Below, one piece after another: positions 53,999 through 61,016 of a stretch of DNA of 64,000 bases; positions within the stretch are counted from its first letter, which is position 1, and each line of letters begins with the position of its first letter. The notes below the pieces were generated by a model that was not told the origin of the DNA, ran no database searches, and worked only from the letters and a program-made list of their open reading frames with translations. A program made the position numbers and the translations under genes. The stretch lies in NCBI RefSeq assembly GCF_040784915.1, contig NZ_CP160797.1, forward strand, positions 1,441,001-1,505,000, given 5' to 3'. Source of the DNA: Bacillus vallismortis (GTDB taxonomy: Bacteria > Bacillota > Bacilli > Bacillales > Bacillaceae).

Positions 53999-55420
53999 AT
54001 GTACATGAGCAAGAAGGCTAAGGTTCCTAATATATCTGACCAAGATTATTATAGTATTAGTCAACTAACTTATCGAGATGAGTATTTGAAAAAACATTTC
54101 TCGAAAAAAATACCCGTTAAGATTAATTCAGGAAAACAATATTTTATAGATAAAATCAAAAAAGACCCAGACACAGGGCTAGATGTATACGTATTTGTCC
54201 AAGCCAAGAAAAAAGAAGGCAAATGGGTAAAACCAAAAGAACCAGAAAATGTTGTCGTAGGTTTTCAAGGAACAAATCAGGAACAAATTAAAGCTGATGT
54301 TATAAGTGCAGATGGCGGAAACGTAGTAATGGGCAAAGATCCGAAAAAGAAAGTCCAATACATAATGAAAAAAGATGCATCTGAAAACTCTAAAGCTATT
54401 GCCAAGTATAACGGCAGTATGGAACAAGCAATGATGATTAAGAGCGGAGAATACAAAATTGTCACTAAGACATCCCAATTTGATCAGGGTGATAAGCTCG
54501 TTGCCAATGAAGTGAAGAAGTATGCTGGTACTAACACAGTGATTTCGACAACAGGTCACTCACTTGGAGGAGCAGATGCGGAATACGCTGGTGTAAACAA
54601 CGACGTTTACAGTGTGGCTTTTAACAACCCTTCCATCGTTAAGCTGCATGATGAAGAAACACAGAAGAAAATCAGAAATGGCGAATTTGATTTGTATCAC
54701 AAAGCAATCATTAATCCTGATGATATGGTGGGTTCGGGCTGGTTTTTAGAATACGACCGACACAACGGAACAACTATATACACGAAAGACCCAAGCATCG
54801 CCCGCCAAGATCGTGCTAACCGGCTTAATACGTCTCTGGGGATTCCCGGTGTTTTAGGGAGTCTTATTACCTCCTTCTATGGCCAAGCATTTGCAAAAAA
54901 TCCTGATACTCATAGTTTAAATGATTCGAACTTTAAGTTTGATAAGAATGGTCATATCCAAAGTGTTGATGGCAGAAACGGAGTGTATAACCAGAATATC
55001 GAATCGTTCTCATCTTATTCAGGTATGAATGGACAAACCATTAAAGTGGATGCTAAGTATGCAAAAGAACTGGCTAAACGTTTACAGGCAGCTATCGAAG
55101 ACTTAAAAACAAAGAAACAAGCAATTGAACAATTCCCTCATGATCACAGCAAAATGGTTTATGACGTAAAATCAATTTGCGGGAAGAGATTAGGAGAATT
55201 CAAGGATCTAGATCCAAGCGATGTTGATAAAGCTGTATTGTTTCATGCACCTTATGTGAAAGAGGGGGCAGCATTTTATGACTCAGAAGAGCATTATCAA
55301 ACTGAGGCTTCTCTTCACTACTTGATAAGAGATTTAGAGGATATCAGTGAGTTCATTGTTAAAATGGCTGAGGATTTAAAAGATAAGGATAATGAACTAG
55401 CAAGCTGGTTACGGTTGTAA
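53999..55420 (+). CDS. Lipase-type protein with C-terminal helical domain, candidate reverse-LXG T7SS toxin (TslA-like)
   Basis: The 473-residue protein has an alpha/beta-hydrolase domain: VVVGFQGTNQEQ (85-95) resembles the class-3 lipase FRGT oxyanion motif, and TGHSLGGADAEYAG holds the nucleophile Ser188. Asp241/242 (INPDDMVGSG) and His305 (NPDTHSLND) are plausible triad partners. A predicted helical C-terminal domain follows (about 345-473; LAKRLQAAIEDLKTKKQ, then LHYLIRDLEDISEFIVKMAEDL). There is no signal peptide. Toxin domain first and helical targeting domain last is the reverse order described for staphylococcal TslA. GAGGAGTGTGTCA precedes the ATG. Toxin function is inferred. Confidence 0.82.
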   Translation: MYMSKKAKVPNISDQDYYSISQLTYRDEYLKKHFSKKIPVKINSGKQYFIDKIKKDPDTGLDVYVFVQAKKKEGKWVKPKEPENVVVGFQGTNQEQIKADVISADGGNVVMGKDPKKKVQYIMKKDASENSKAIAKYNGSMEQAMMIKSGEYKIVTKTSQFDQGDKLVANEVKKYAGTNTVISTTGHSLGGADAEYAGVNNDVYSVAFNNPSIVKLHDEETQKKIRNGEFDLYHKAIINPDDMVGSGWFLEYDRHNGTTIYTKDPSIARQDRANRLNTSLGIPGVLGSLITSFYGQAFAKNPDTHSLNDSNFKFDKNGHIQSVDGRNGVYNQNIESFSSYSGMNGQTIKVDAKYAKELAKRLQAAIEDLKTKKQAIEQFPHDHSKMVYDVKSICGKRLGEFKDLDPSDVDKAVLFHAPYVKEGAAFYDSEEHYQTEASLHYLIRDLEDISEFIVKMAEDLKDKDNELASWLRL

Positions 55421-55432
55421 GGGGGATTTAAA

Positions 55433-55738
55433 TTGCCATATGGAGTTAATATGGATGCAGATGAGTTTTATAGACGGTTGCAACAAAATGAAGAATTAAA
55501 AAAACTGGTAGGTGCAAGTCTAAAAACCCATTGTCAAAATCTAAAAGAAGACACAAAAAACGCATCAGATTTTTCTTCAGCGGAACAGGTTATTGCCGAG
55601 GTGTATGTTGCTTTACTCTCTTCATTTGAAGGGAAAGCGAAAGAAGCGTTAGTACAAAGGCTTAATGAAAATGCGACTATGTTGACAAATGCCATAGAGA
55701 ACAGAAGTGCTTTTTTGAGAAGTATTAAGGCTAAATAA
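55433..55738 (+). CDS. Small helical protein, candidate chaperone/targeting partner of the lipase
   Basis: A TTG at 55433, seven bases after GGGGG, opens a 101-residue frame beginning PYGVNMDADEFYRRLQQNEE. It appears almost entirely helical, with two long amphipathic helices and no WXG motif, signal peptide or membrane segment. It starts 12 bases after the lipase stop. LXG-type toxins are escorted by such small helical Lap proteins, so a similar role is likely. An ATG at 55451 is an alternative start. Confidence 0.72.
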   Translation: MPYGVNMDADEFYRRLQQNEELKKLVGASLKTHCQNLKEDTKNASDFSSAEQVIAEVYVALLSSFEGKAKEALVQRLNENATMLTNAIENRSAFLRSIKAK

Positions 55739-55769
55739 TTGAAATAACCCCCTTCACTATAGATGTGAA

Positions 55770-55902
55770 CCAAGAGGCGGAATTTCCATTGACCCGTACA
55801 CAAACTACGGAAAGCCGGGAACGAAGTATGAGAAAATGGCTGAATACCGTATGATGAATCATGATTTGTATCCGGAGACGGTTGATAATCGATAATGAAT
55901 CC
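55770..55902. repeat. Right copy of queF 3'-end direct repeat
   Basis: It repeats the last 126 queF coding bases plus seven beyond, with the reading frame intact but no start. It is followed by a hairpin terminator that probably was the original end of the queCDEF operon. Its left boundary cuts into a terminator stem (CCCCCTTCACTATAGATGTGAA) of the element. Confidence 0.93.
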
Positions 55903-55913
55903 AAATGTTATGT

Positions 55914-55946
55914 CATAGACGTGTGTAATAGCACGTCTATTTTTTT
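55914..55946 (+). terminator. Displaced operon terminator after the right repeat
   Basis: TAGACGTG TGTAATAG CACGTCTA followed by TTTTTTTG. It was probably the native queF terminator before the insertion. Confidence 0.85.
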
Positions 55947-56034
55947 GTTGCTCAAAGTACCCCAATTCGTCTTTTTTGAATTTTTATTTCCTTAATATTG
56001 AAATCGGATTATAATATGGAAAAGGGGGCTGCTG

Positions 56035-56457
56035 ATGAAAAAATTATTGGTTTGTATGTTGTTATGTCTTGCGCTAAGTTTGAATGTCCAAACTACGATT
56101 GCATTGGCTGCTAAGGATGAAACAAAAGTCAGTTTTATTATGACAAAAGATCAAACTGGTTTTTTTATAGCAAACCATAATAACCCTTATGATCCAGGAT
56201 GGCTCTATTACAGATTTACAATATTGAATGCAGAAGGGTGCACGCTTACCATGAAAATGCAGAGGATGACATTAGGCGGAGATTTTATTACGATAAGTGA
56301 GAAAGCGTTTACTGGCAACCATTTTGATTATAGCGCCGCCGATTATATACCGGGAACCAAGTTGAGAAACCATTACTTGGACATTACGAAAGGATCTGGC
56401 TGCGGAGATGTTAGCATCGAAGGCTATTACGGTGCTGAATATGAGGGGACTGACTGA
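56035..56457 (+). CDS. Small secreted protein of unknown function, 140 residues
   Basis: GAAAAGGGGGCTGCTG precedes the ATG. A signal peptide (KKLLVCMLLCLALSLNVQTTIALA) should be cut before AKDETKVS. The mature 115 residues are probably beta-rich (KVSFIMTKDQTGFFIANHNN, WLYYRFTILNAEGCTLTMKM) with two Cys (CTLT and SGCGDV) that could form a disulfide. No known domain is recognised. It resembles small secreted antimicrobial or wall-associated proteins only in size and fold class. Confidence 0.72.
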   Translation: MKKLLVCMLLCLALSLNVQTTIALAAKDETKVSFIMTKDQTGFFIANHNNPYDPGWLYYRFTILNAEGCTLTMKMQRMTLGGDFITISEKAFTGNHFDYSAADYIPGTKLRNHYLDITKGSGCGDVSIEGYYGAEYEGTD

Positions 56458-56648
56458 TTGTCAATCAAGGCGAGCAAAAGAGCTTGGCTCGATTAAAGGC
56501 GGGTTTTTGTCAGACAAATGAGTATCTTCGCCTATTATATATCAACAACATGATCCGAGAGGAAAAAGGTGAACGTCCGCTATCTTGTATCCGTATCTGC
56601 ACTGCCGAGCACATATCTTTTCATTTTATCCTAAAAACCATGTCCTAA
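56454..56648 (+). pseudogene. Decayed open frame, possible remnant of a LysM-type wall gene
   Basis: An in-frame stretch without start reads LIVNQGEQKSLARLKAGF then CQTNEYLRLLYINNMIREEK, with an IVNQGE start reminiscent of LysM modules. In strain 168 this area holds genes including a LysM/GH18 chitinase gene (recalled from memory). The frame overlaps the previous stop and ends at 56648 with no ribosome site. The link is tentative. Confidence 0.22.
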
Positions 56649-56682
56649 AACCGTATTCATTGATGGGACTTATGTAAAAAAA

Positions 56683-56720
56683 GACGAGTGAATCCGGGGG
56701 AATTCCACTCGCCGCTTTCT
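56683..56720 (-). terminator. Orphan terminator on the minus strand
   Basis: On the minus strand GGCGAGTGGAATTCC CCC GGATTCACTCGTC followed by TTTTTTTAC. No minus-strand gene remains before it, so it may mark a deleted gene. The rest of 56650-56898 shows no gene. Confidence 0.6.
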
Positions 56721-56898
56721 CATGAAAAGACGGGATGCTGGATGGCAGCTCGTCTGTTTTATTATAATTTATCGAACATACGTTTGTGAAGGTGTCTTTT
56801 CTAAAGAAATGGGTAACATAACTGTTGTCAGAACAGATTCATTGTAAACGTTCGCTAAGGTATGCTAAGATGCATGGACTTTAAAGGAGTGATACGAA

Positions 56899-57189
56899 GT
56901 GAAGACATTGCGATTAAACGATGTAACGCTAGAAATGGATGCATATAAAGTGGAAAGCGAGCCGAAGCGCAAAATCGCTTTCACCCTAAATGTTACGAGT
57001 GAGACTTACCACGATATCGCTGTCCTGTTATATGATAAAACGTTCAACGTCGAGGTTCCTGACGAGAATCTTGCCTTCCGGGGTGAAATCACAAATTACT
57101 CAACGTCAATGACCAACCTGTATGAATCAGGATCCGTCAGTGAGTTCCATATAGAAATAACGGAAACAGACCAAAACGCCGATTCATAA
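56899..57189 (+). CDS. ykvR: YkvR, conserved hypothetical protein
   Basis: The 96-residue protein is acidic and likely all-beta (LRLNDVTLEMDAYKVESEPK, KIAFTLNVTSETYHDIAVLL). It has the size and pattern of the DUF3219 family as far as I recall. TAAAGGAGTGATACGAA precedes the GTG at 56899. No catalytic motif is visible. It is a single-gene unit with a terminator after it. Confidence 0.82.
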   Translation: MKTLRLNDVTLEMDAYKVESEPKRKIAFTLNVTSETYHDIAVLLYDKTFNVEVPDENLAFRGEITNYSTSMTNLYESGSVSEFHIEITETDQNADS

Positions 57190-57206
57190 TCAGTGTTTTT
57201 TATGTA

Positions 57207-57233
57207 AAAAAGCTGCCGGCCGGCAGCTTTTGA
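57207..57233 (+). terminator. Terminator of ykvR
   Basis: AAAAGCTGCCGG CCGGCAGCTTTT is a perfect palindromic stem. The A and T runs on both sides allow bidirectional use with ykvS. Confidence 0.88.
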
Positions 57234-57301
57234 GAAAGCGAATTTCATATGTAAGGTGTCTAATTGTCGGTCTTGCAGTTTTTGCGAATGAATGTGGGAG
57301 A

Positions 57302-57496
57302 TTAGGAGGTTTTATAGGAGTCTCTGATGATCTTATAATTCTTATGATTAACAACTGTCAATGAATCTAACTCAAGATCCCGGTAGTTATCCATAATCGT
57401 CACATCAACGATTACAGAATTCTCATTTACTTTTTCAACAACACCGGTTAATCCATTTTTAAATTCAATGACGTTTCCAACCTTAGCGATTTTCAC
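57302..57496 (-). CDS. ykvS: YkvS, small SH3-like protein
   Basis: The 64-residue protein starts with GTG at 57496 after AAAAGGAGAGGAAGCTT. The sequence KIAKVGNVIEFKNGLTGVVEKVNENSVIVDVT is typical of YkvS/YdbS-like small beta-barrel proteins (DUF2187). Function is unknown. It is convergent with ykvR. Confidence 0.85.
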   Translation of the reverse strand: MKIAKVGNVIEFKNGLTGVVEKVNENSVIVDVTIMDNYRDLELDSLTVVNHKNYKIIRDSYKTS

Positions 57497-57660
57497 AAGC
57501 TTCCTCTCCTTTTAACATAATAATGCCTTTTGAAAGTATTTTGCAGTATTTTCATTAAGAAGTAAAGCGATAAGGAGTTTTATCTCCCTAATGAATTGTC
57601 CTGAGGCGATAAAGATGATATATTGATTTTCGTCAAAAAAAAGAAAGGGGGGAATTTTCG

Positions 57661-57855
57661 TTGCGTCCCGAAGAGATAATACAAATGATTGAACAGCTGC
57701 GAACCGGCGCAATAAACGAACTGAGAGTCCAGAAGGAGCATTTCCTGGATTTCAGGGCCGTGTTATCCAAACAAGATGATTTTAAACATTTCCGAGGAAT
57801 TGCCCAGCAAGGTGGAGATGTGATATTTCAATACTTAGAACAGCCAAGAAGCTGA
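57661..57855 (+). CDS. ykzS: YkzS-like small protein, 64 residues
   Basis: A TTG at 57661 after AAGAAAGGGGGGAAT opens a frame with [20 protein letters not shown], helical and soluble. The terminator overlaps its stop. It is conserved in position between ykvS and ykvT in B. subtilis; the symbol is from synteny. No function is known. Confidence 0.75.
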   Translation: MRPEEIIQMIEQLRTGAINELRVQKEHFLDFRAVLSKQDDFKHFRGIAQQGGDVIFQYLEQPRS

Positions 57856-57881
57856 AGGTTTCTCAATTGTGAGAAGCCTTT
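57853..57881 (+). terminator. Terminator of ykzS
   Basis: AAGGTTTCTCA ATTG TGAGAAGCCTT followed by TTTATC. The stretch 57882-58140 beyond it holds no gene that I can see; it should contain the ykvT promoter. Confidence 0.87.
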
Positions 57882-58152
57882 TTATCATATATGACAGGAT
57901 AAAGGCTCTTTATTACACGAAGCTGTAACAGGCGTAAATAAAATGTAAAACGCCAAAAATGGATAAACATGTTTCTGATTGACAATATTTATAGAATTTC
58001 AGGCTGTTTTTCTTCCATTAACAAGCCTGTCATCCGGTATATTCCATCCTGATGCCTCCTTGGGAGAGTTGGAAAATCTTTTTCCGTGAAAATGAATTGA
58101 TCTCTTGTTAAGGTTATGAAGTGTTTTTTGAGCACTTTAAGGAGGAAACTGT

Positions 58153-58779
58153 ATGACGACGAAATTCACTGCTCTGGCTGTTTTTCTTCTTTGTTTCATG
58201 CCTACAGCAAAAATTGAACATACACAAGCTTCACTAATGAGCACAAAGAAGACAAAACAAGAAGCCAAATGGCTTACACATATAGAACGAGACACAGACA
58301 GATCTTTCCCTTCACTGTCTGCTGATAAGGACGAGAAAAAAATAAAACCGATCAAGCTATCAGCAAACACTGAAAAGAAAGAGAAAGACAAGCCAGCCAA
58401 AACAAATGAAAAGAAAGAAACATATACTCATTCTGAAAAAGATTTGCTGTCCCGTCTCGTACACGCAGAGGCAAAAGGAGAATCATATAAAGGCAAGGTC
58501 GCTGTAGCAAGCGTTGTGCTGAACAGAACAGAGAAAAAAGGTTTTCCTGATACCATAAGAGACGTGATTTATCAGACAAACGCCTTTGAACCGGTTTCAA
58601 ACGGAAGCATTAATCAAAAGCCTGATAAAGATTCAATTGCCGCTGCCGAAGAAGCGCTGTCCTCAGAAAATAGAGAAACAGATGCCGTATTTTTTTATAA
58701 TCCGAAAACAGCGTCAGATGATTGGATTCGCTCAAGAAAAATTGTAGAAAGAATCGGCAGGCACGTTTTTGCCATCTAA
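58153..58779 (+). CDS. ykvT: YkvT, SleB-like cortex-lytic hydrolase
   Basis: The 208-residue protein has a signal peptide ([19 protein letters not shown]), a Lys/Glu-rich linker (about 25-95), and a C-terminal Hydrolase_2 domain with [28 protein letters not shown] (catalytic Glu near residue 103), FEPVSNGSI and DAVFFYNP. This is the catalytic domain of SleB and CwlJ, without the peptidoglycan-binding domain. It probably acts on spore cortex. AAGGAGGAAACTGT precedes the ATG. Confidence 0.93.
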   Translation: MTTKFTALAVFLLCFMPTAKIEHTQASLMSTKKTKQEAKWLTHIERDTDRSFPSLSADKDEKKIKPIKLSANTEKKEKDKPAKTNEKKETYTHSEKDLLSRLVHAEAKGESYKGKVAVASVVLNRTEKKGFPDTIRDVIYQTNAFEPVSNGSINQKPDKDSIAAAEEALSSENRETDAVFFYNPKTASDDWIRSRKIVERIGRHVFAI

Positions 58780-58818
58780 GCATAGAATAGACAATTAGTC
58801 TCTTCTATGCTTTTTTTT
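58779..58818 (+). terminator. Terminator of ykvT
   Basis: AAGCATAGAA TAGACAATTAGTC TTCTATGCTT followed by TTTTTTATA. Confidence 0.9.
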
Positions 58819-58896
58819 ATATAAAGAGTAAAAATAAAATAATTTTTGAACTTGTCTCATATGATGTTGGTAGTACAAGAGACAAGGAGAGACATC

Positions 58897-60234
58897 ATGA
58901 ATCGATTTGTGAAAGGGATCATTCTTTTATCCATTGCCGCCTTTTTCGCTGAATGCCTTGAATTTGTCGTGAATATGATTTTGGCGCGGGAGCTTGGCGA
59001 GCATGGGATGGGGCTTTACATGAGTATATTGCCTACGATTTTTTTAATTATCGTCATCGCAAGCTTGGAACTGCCGATTTCGATTTCTAAATTCATTGCC
59101 GAATCAAACCCTAAGCTACATGAAAGCATGCTGAGGCACGCTTTCAGAATGACAGCCGTTTTTACAGCGTTTTCTACTGCCGCCGCCAGTATTGCGCTTC
59201 CGTTTATTCCCGTATTTGATACATACCACCCGTTTATTAAAGGGATTGTCGTTGGCTTAATTCCTATTGTCGCTTTTACTTCAATCGCCAGAGGCTACTT
59301 TATGGGTGTGCAAAAAATGGGAAAGATCGCAATCGCCAATGCGCTGAAAAAAATCATTCAGCTCCTGTGCTTATTCCTCTTTTTTCAATGGTACTCATTC
59401 GAGTTGGACATGGCCGTGCTGATTTCCTTGTTTGTCCTAGTCGTGAGTGACGTGGTCGTGCTTGTTTATTTATATTCACAATTTATCATGGCGAGGCGGG
59501 CGGTATCCGGCCAGCAGCACATTCATTTGCGCGGAAAGGATGTAAGGAAAAGACTGCTTGCCGTTTCAATTCCTACAACAGGACTGCGTATTTTTCATGC
59601 CGTTGTCAATGCGATTGAACCCTTTTTAGTAAAAGGGGCGCTTTTGGCAGCGGGCGTTGCCGGGACAGCGGCGATTGATCAATACGGAATGCTCGCCGGT
59701 GTGGCTGTAACAATAGGTTCGTTCCCCGCTTTTATTGCCCATTCGTTAATGGTTGTCATGATACCGAATATTTCCGAAGCTTATGCGCTTTCACAGTATG
59801 ACATCGTATTAAAAAGGCTGAAGCAGTCGATTTTTATTACACTTGGCTATGGTATACCGGCTGTCTGGATCATGTTTCAGTTTGCAGGACCCCTGACACA
59901 TTTGTTTTTTCACTCTCCTGAAGCGCAGTATTACTTGCAGCTGTTGTGGCCATACTTTCTCTTTCATCTGTTTGTCATGCCGCTGCAGGCGTGCTTAATC
60001 GGGATGGGGTTTGTGAAAGAAGCTTTTTATCACAATGTATGGAGTCATATCGTTGCGCTAAGTATGATGTATGTGCTGGGATCAATGGAGAATCTGCAAA
60101 TGCTCGGTATTATCCTAGGGATGAACACCGGCATGATTTTGCTGACGAGCCTGCACTATGCCACGATCTGCAAAGCGCTGCGAGTATCTGTTTTCCTTAC
60201 AGGAGGAAACAGAACGCCGCGAATTGAAGGATGA
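58897..60234 (+). CDS. ykvU: YkvU, MOP/MATE-superfamily spore membrane protein
   Basis: The start at 58897 follows ACAAGGAGAGACATC; an in-frame ATG at 58846 has no site. The 445-residue protein has about twelve to thirteen membrane helices, beginning GIILLSIAAFFAECLEFVVN, in the polysaccharide-flippase (SpoVB/MurJ) pattern. It is a known forespore-outer-membrane protein in B. subtilis and is followed after 49 bp by stoA, which acts in cortex assembly. It may flip a lipid-linked envelope precursor. Confidence 0.93.
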   Translation: MNRFVKGIILLSIAAFFAECLEFVVNMILARELGEHGMGLYMSILPTIFLIIVIASLELPISISKFIAESNPKLHESMLRHAFRMTAVFTAFSTAAASIALPFIPVFDTYHPFIKGIVVGLIPIVAFTSIARGYFMGVQKMGKIAIANALKKIIQLLCLFLFFQWYSFELDMAVLISLFVLVVSDVVVLVYLYSQFIMARRAVSGQQHIHLRGKDVRKRLLAVSIPTTGLRIFHAVVNAIEPFLVKGALLAAGVAGTAAIDQYGMLAGVAVTIGSFPAFIAHSLMVVMIPNISEAYALSQYDIVLKRLKQSIFITLGYGIPAVWIMFQFAGPLTHLFFHSPEAQYYLQLLWPYFLFHLFVMPLQACLIGMGFVKEAFYHNVWSHIVALSMMYVLGSMENLQMLGIILGMNTGMILLTSLHYATICKALRVSVFLTGGNRTPRIEG

Positions 60235-60283
60235 TAAAGAAAAAGCGGGGCAAGCTAATTGAAAAGCATGAAAGGAAGATTCC

Positions 60284-60781
60284 ATGTTGACGAAGCGTTT
60301 GCTTACTGTATGCCTTATGTTATTGGGGATGATTGCGTTTTTTCCCGATGTGGCAGCCGCTGAGGATAAACAGCCTGCAGTTCCCGCTGTTTTTCTTATG
60401 AAAACAATAGAAGGGGAGGATATCTCGATCCCGAATAAAGGACAAAAAACGATCCTGCATTTTTGGACATCGTGGTGTCCGCCCTGCAAAAAGGAGCTTC
60501 CCCAGTTTCAATCATATTATGATGCCCATCAAACAGACAGTGTAAAGCTGATAACGGTGAATTTAGTGAACGCCGAACAAAATCAGCAAACCGTTGAAGA
60601 CTTTATTAAAGCAAACAAGCTGACATTTCCGATTGTTCTTGATTCAAAAGGAGAATTGATGAAGGAATATCATATCATAACGATCCCAACTTCGTTTATG
60701 CTGAATGAAAAGGGCGAAATTGAAAAAACAAAAGTAGGCCCGATGACGGCAGAACAACTGAAAGAATGGACGGAAGAATAG
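60284..60781 (+). CDS. stoA: StoA (YkvV), spore thiol-disulfide reductase
   Basis: The 165-residue protein has an N-terminal anchor (KRLLTVCLMLLGMIAFFPDVAAA) and an extracytoplasmic thioredoxin domain with the active-site WTSWCPPCKKE (Cys near 66 and 69) and the cis-Pro in ITIPTSFML. It reduces disulfides of cortex enzymes such as SpoVD in the intermembrane space of the forespore. GAAAGGAAGATTCC precedes the ATG. It lies in the ykvU-stoA unit. Confidence 0.95.
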   Translation: MLTKRLLTVCLMLLGMIAFFPDVAAAEDKQPAVPAVFLMKTIEGEDISIPNKGQKTILHFWTSWCPPCKKELPQFQSYYDAHQTDSVKLITVNLVNAEQNQQTVEDFIKANKLTFPIVLDSKGELMKEYHIITIPTSFMLNEKGEIEKTKVGPMTAEQLKEWTEE

Positions 60782-60812
60782 CTGAGAGCATAAACTCTCA
60801 GCTTTTTTCATA
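60781..60812 (+). terminator. Terminator of stoA
   Basis: AGCTGAGAG CATAAA CTCTCAGCT followed by TTTTTC. Confidence 0.92.
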
Positions 60813-60837
60813 TCATGACGAATTGGATAAACATTAA

Positions 60838-60852
60838 TGATAATTATTATCA
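60838..60852. promoter_or_regulatory. Fur box upstream of zosA/pfeT
   Basis: TGATAATTATTATCA is a perfect 7-1-7 Fur inverted repeat. Fur has been reported as an activator of this gene under iron excess, and the site lies upstream of the PerR box, as expected for an activator. Confidence 0.92.
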
Positions 60853-60860
60853 AAAAGAAA

Positions 60861-60875
60861 TTAAAATAATTATAA
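60861..60875. promoter_or_regulatory. PerR box of zosA/pfeT
   Basis: TTAAAATAATTATAA matches the PerR consensus TTATAATNATTATAA at 14 of 15 positions. It lies 8 bp after the Fur box and overlaps the promoter region (CTATAATAAAG at 60898). Confidence 0.9.
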
Positions 60876-61016
60876 TTGAAATTCTCTTCGTGCGTGCTAT
60901 AATAAAGGAAGACATCGAGAAATAATTGACGATAAAGCTGCCTTATGGGCGGCAATTTTGTTTTTATAAGGGAAATGAAGATGATTTGCGTTCTCAATTA
61001 GAGAGGGGAATTTAAT

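Noticed and set aside
53148-55769. Complete prophage or conjugative element between the queF repeats
   Set aside because: No integrase, relaxase, structural or conjugation genes are present; only a small cargo and an HTH fragment remain.
55534-55965. 143-residue minus-strand frame across the right queF repeat
   Set aside because: It is antisense to the helical partner gene and to the queF repeat; the matching part also appears antisense to true queF.
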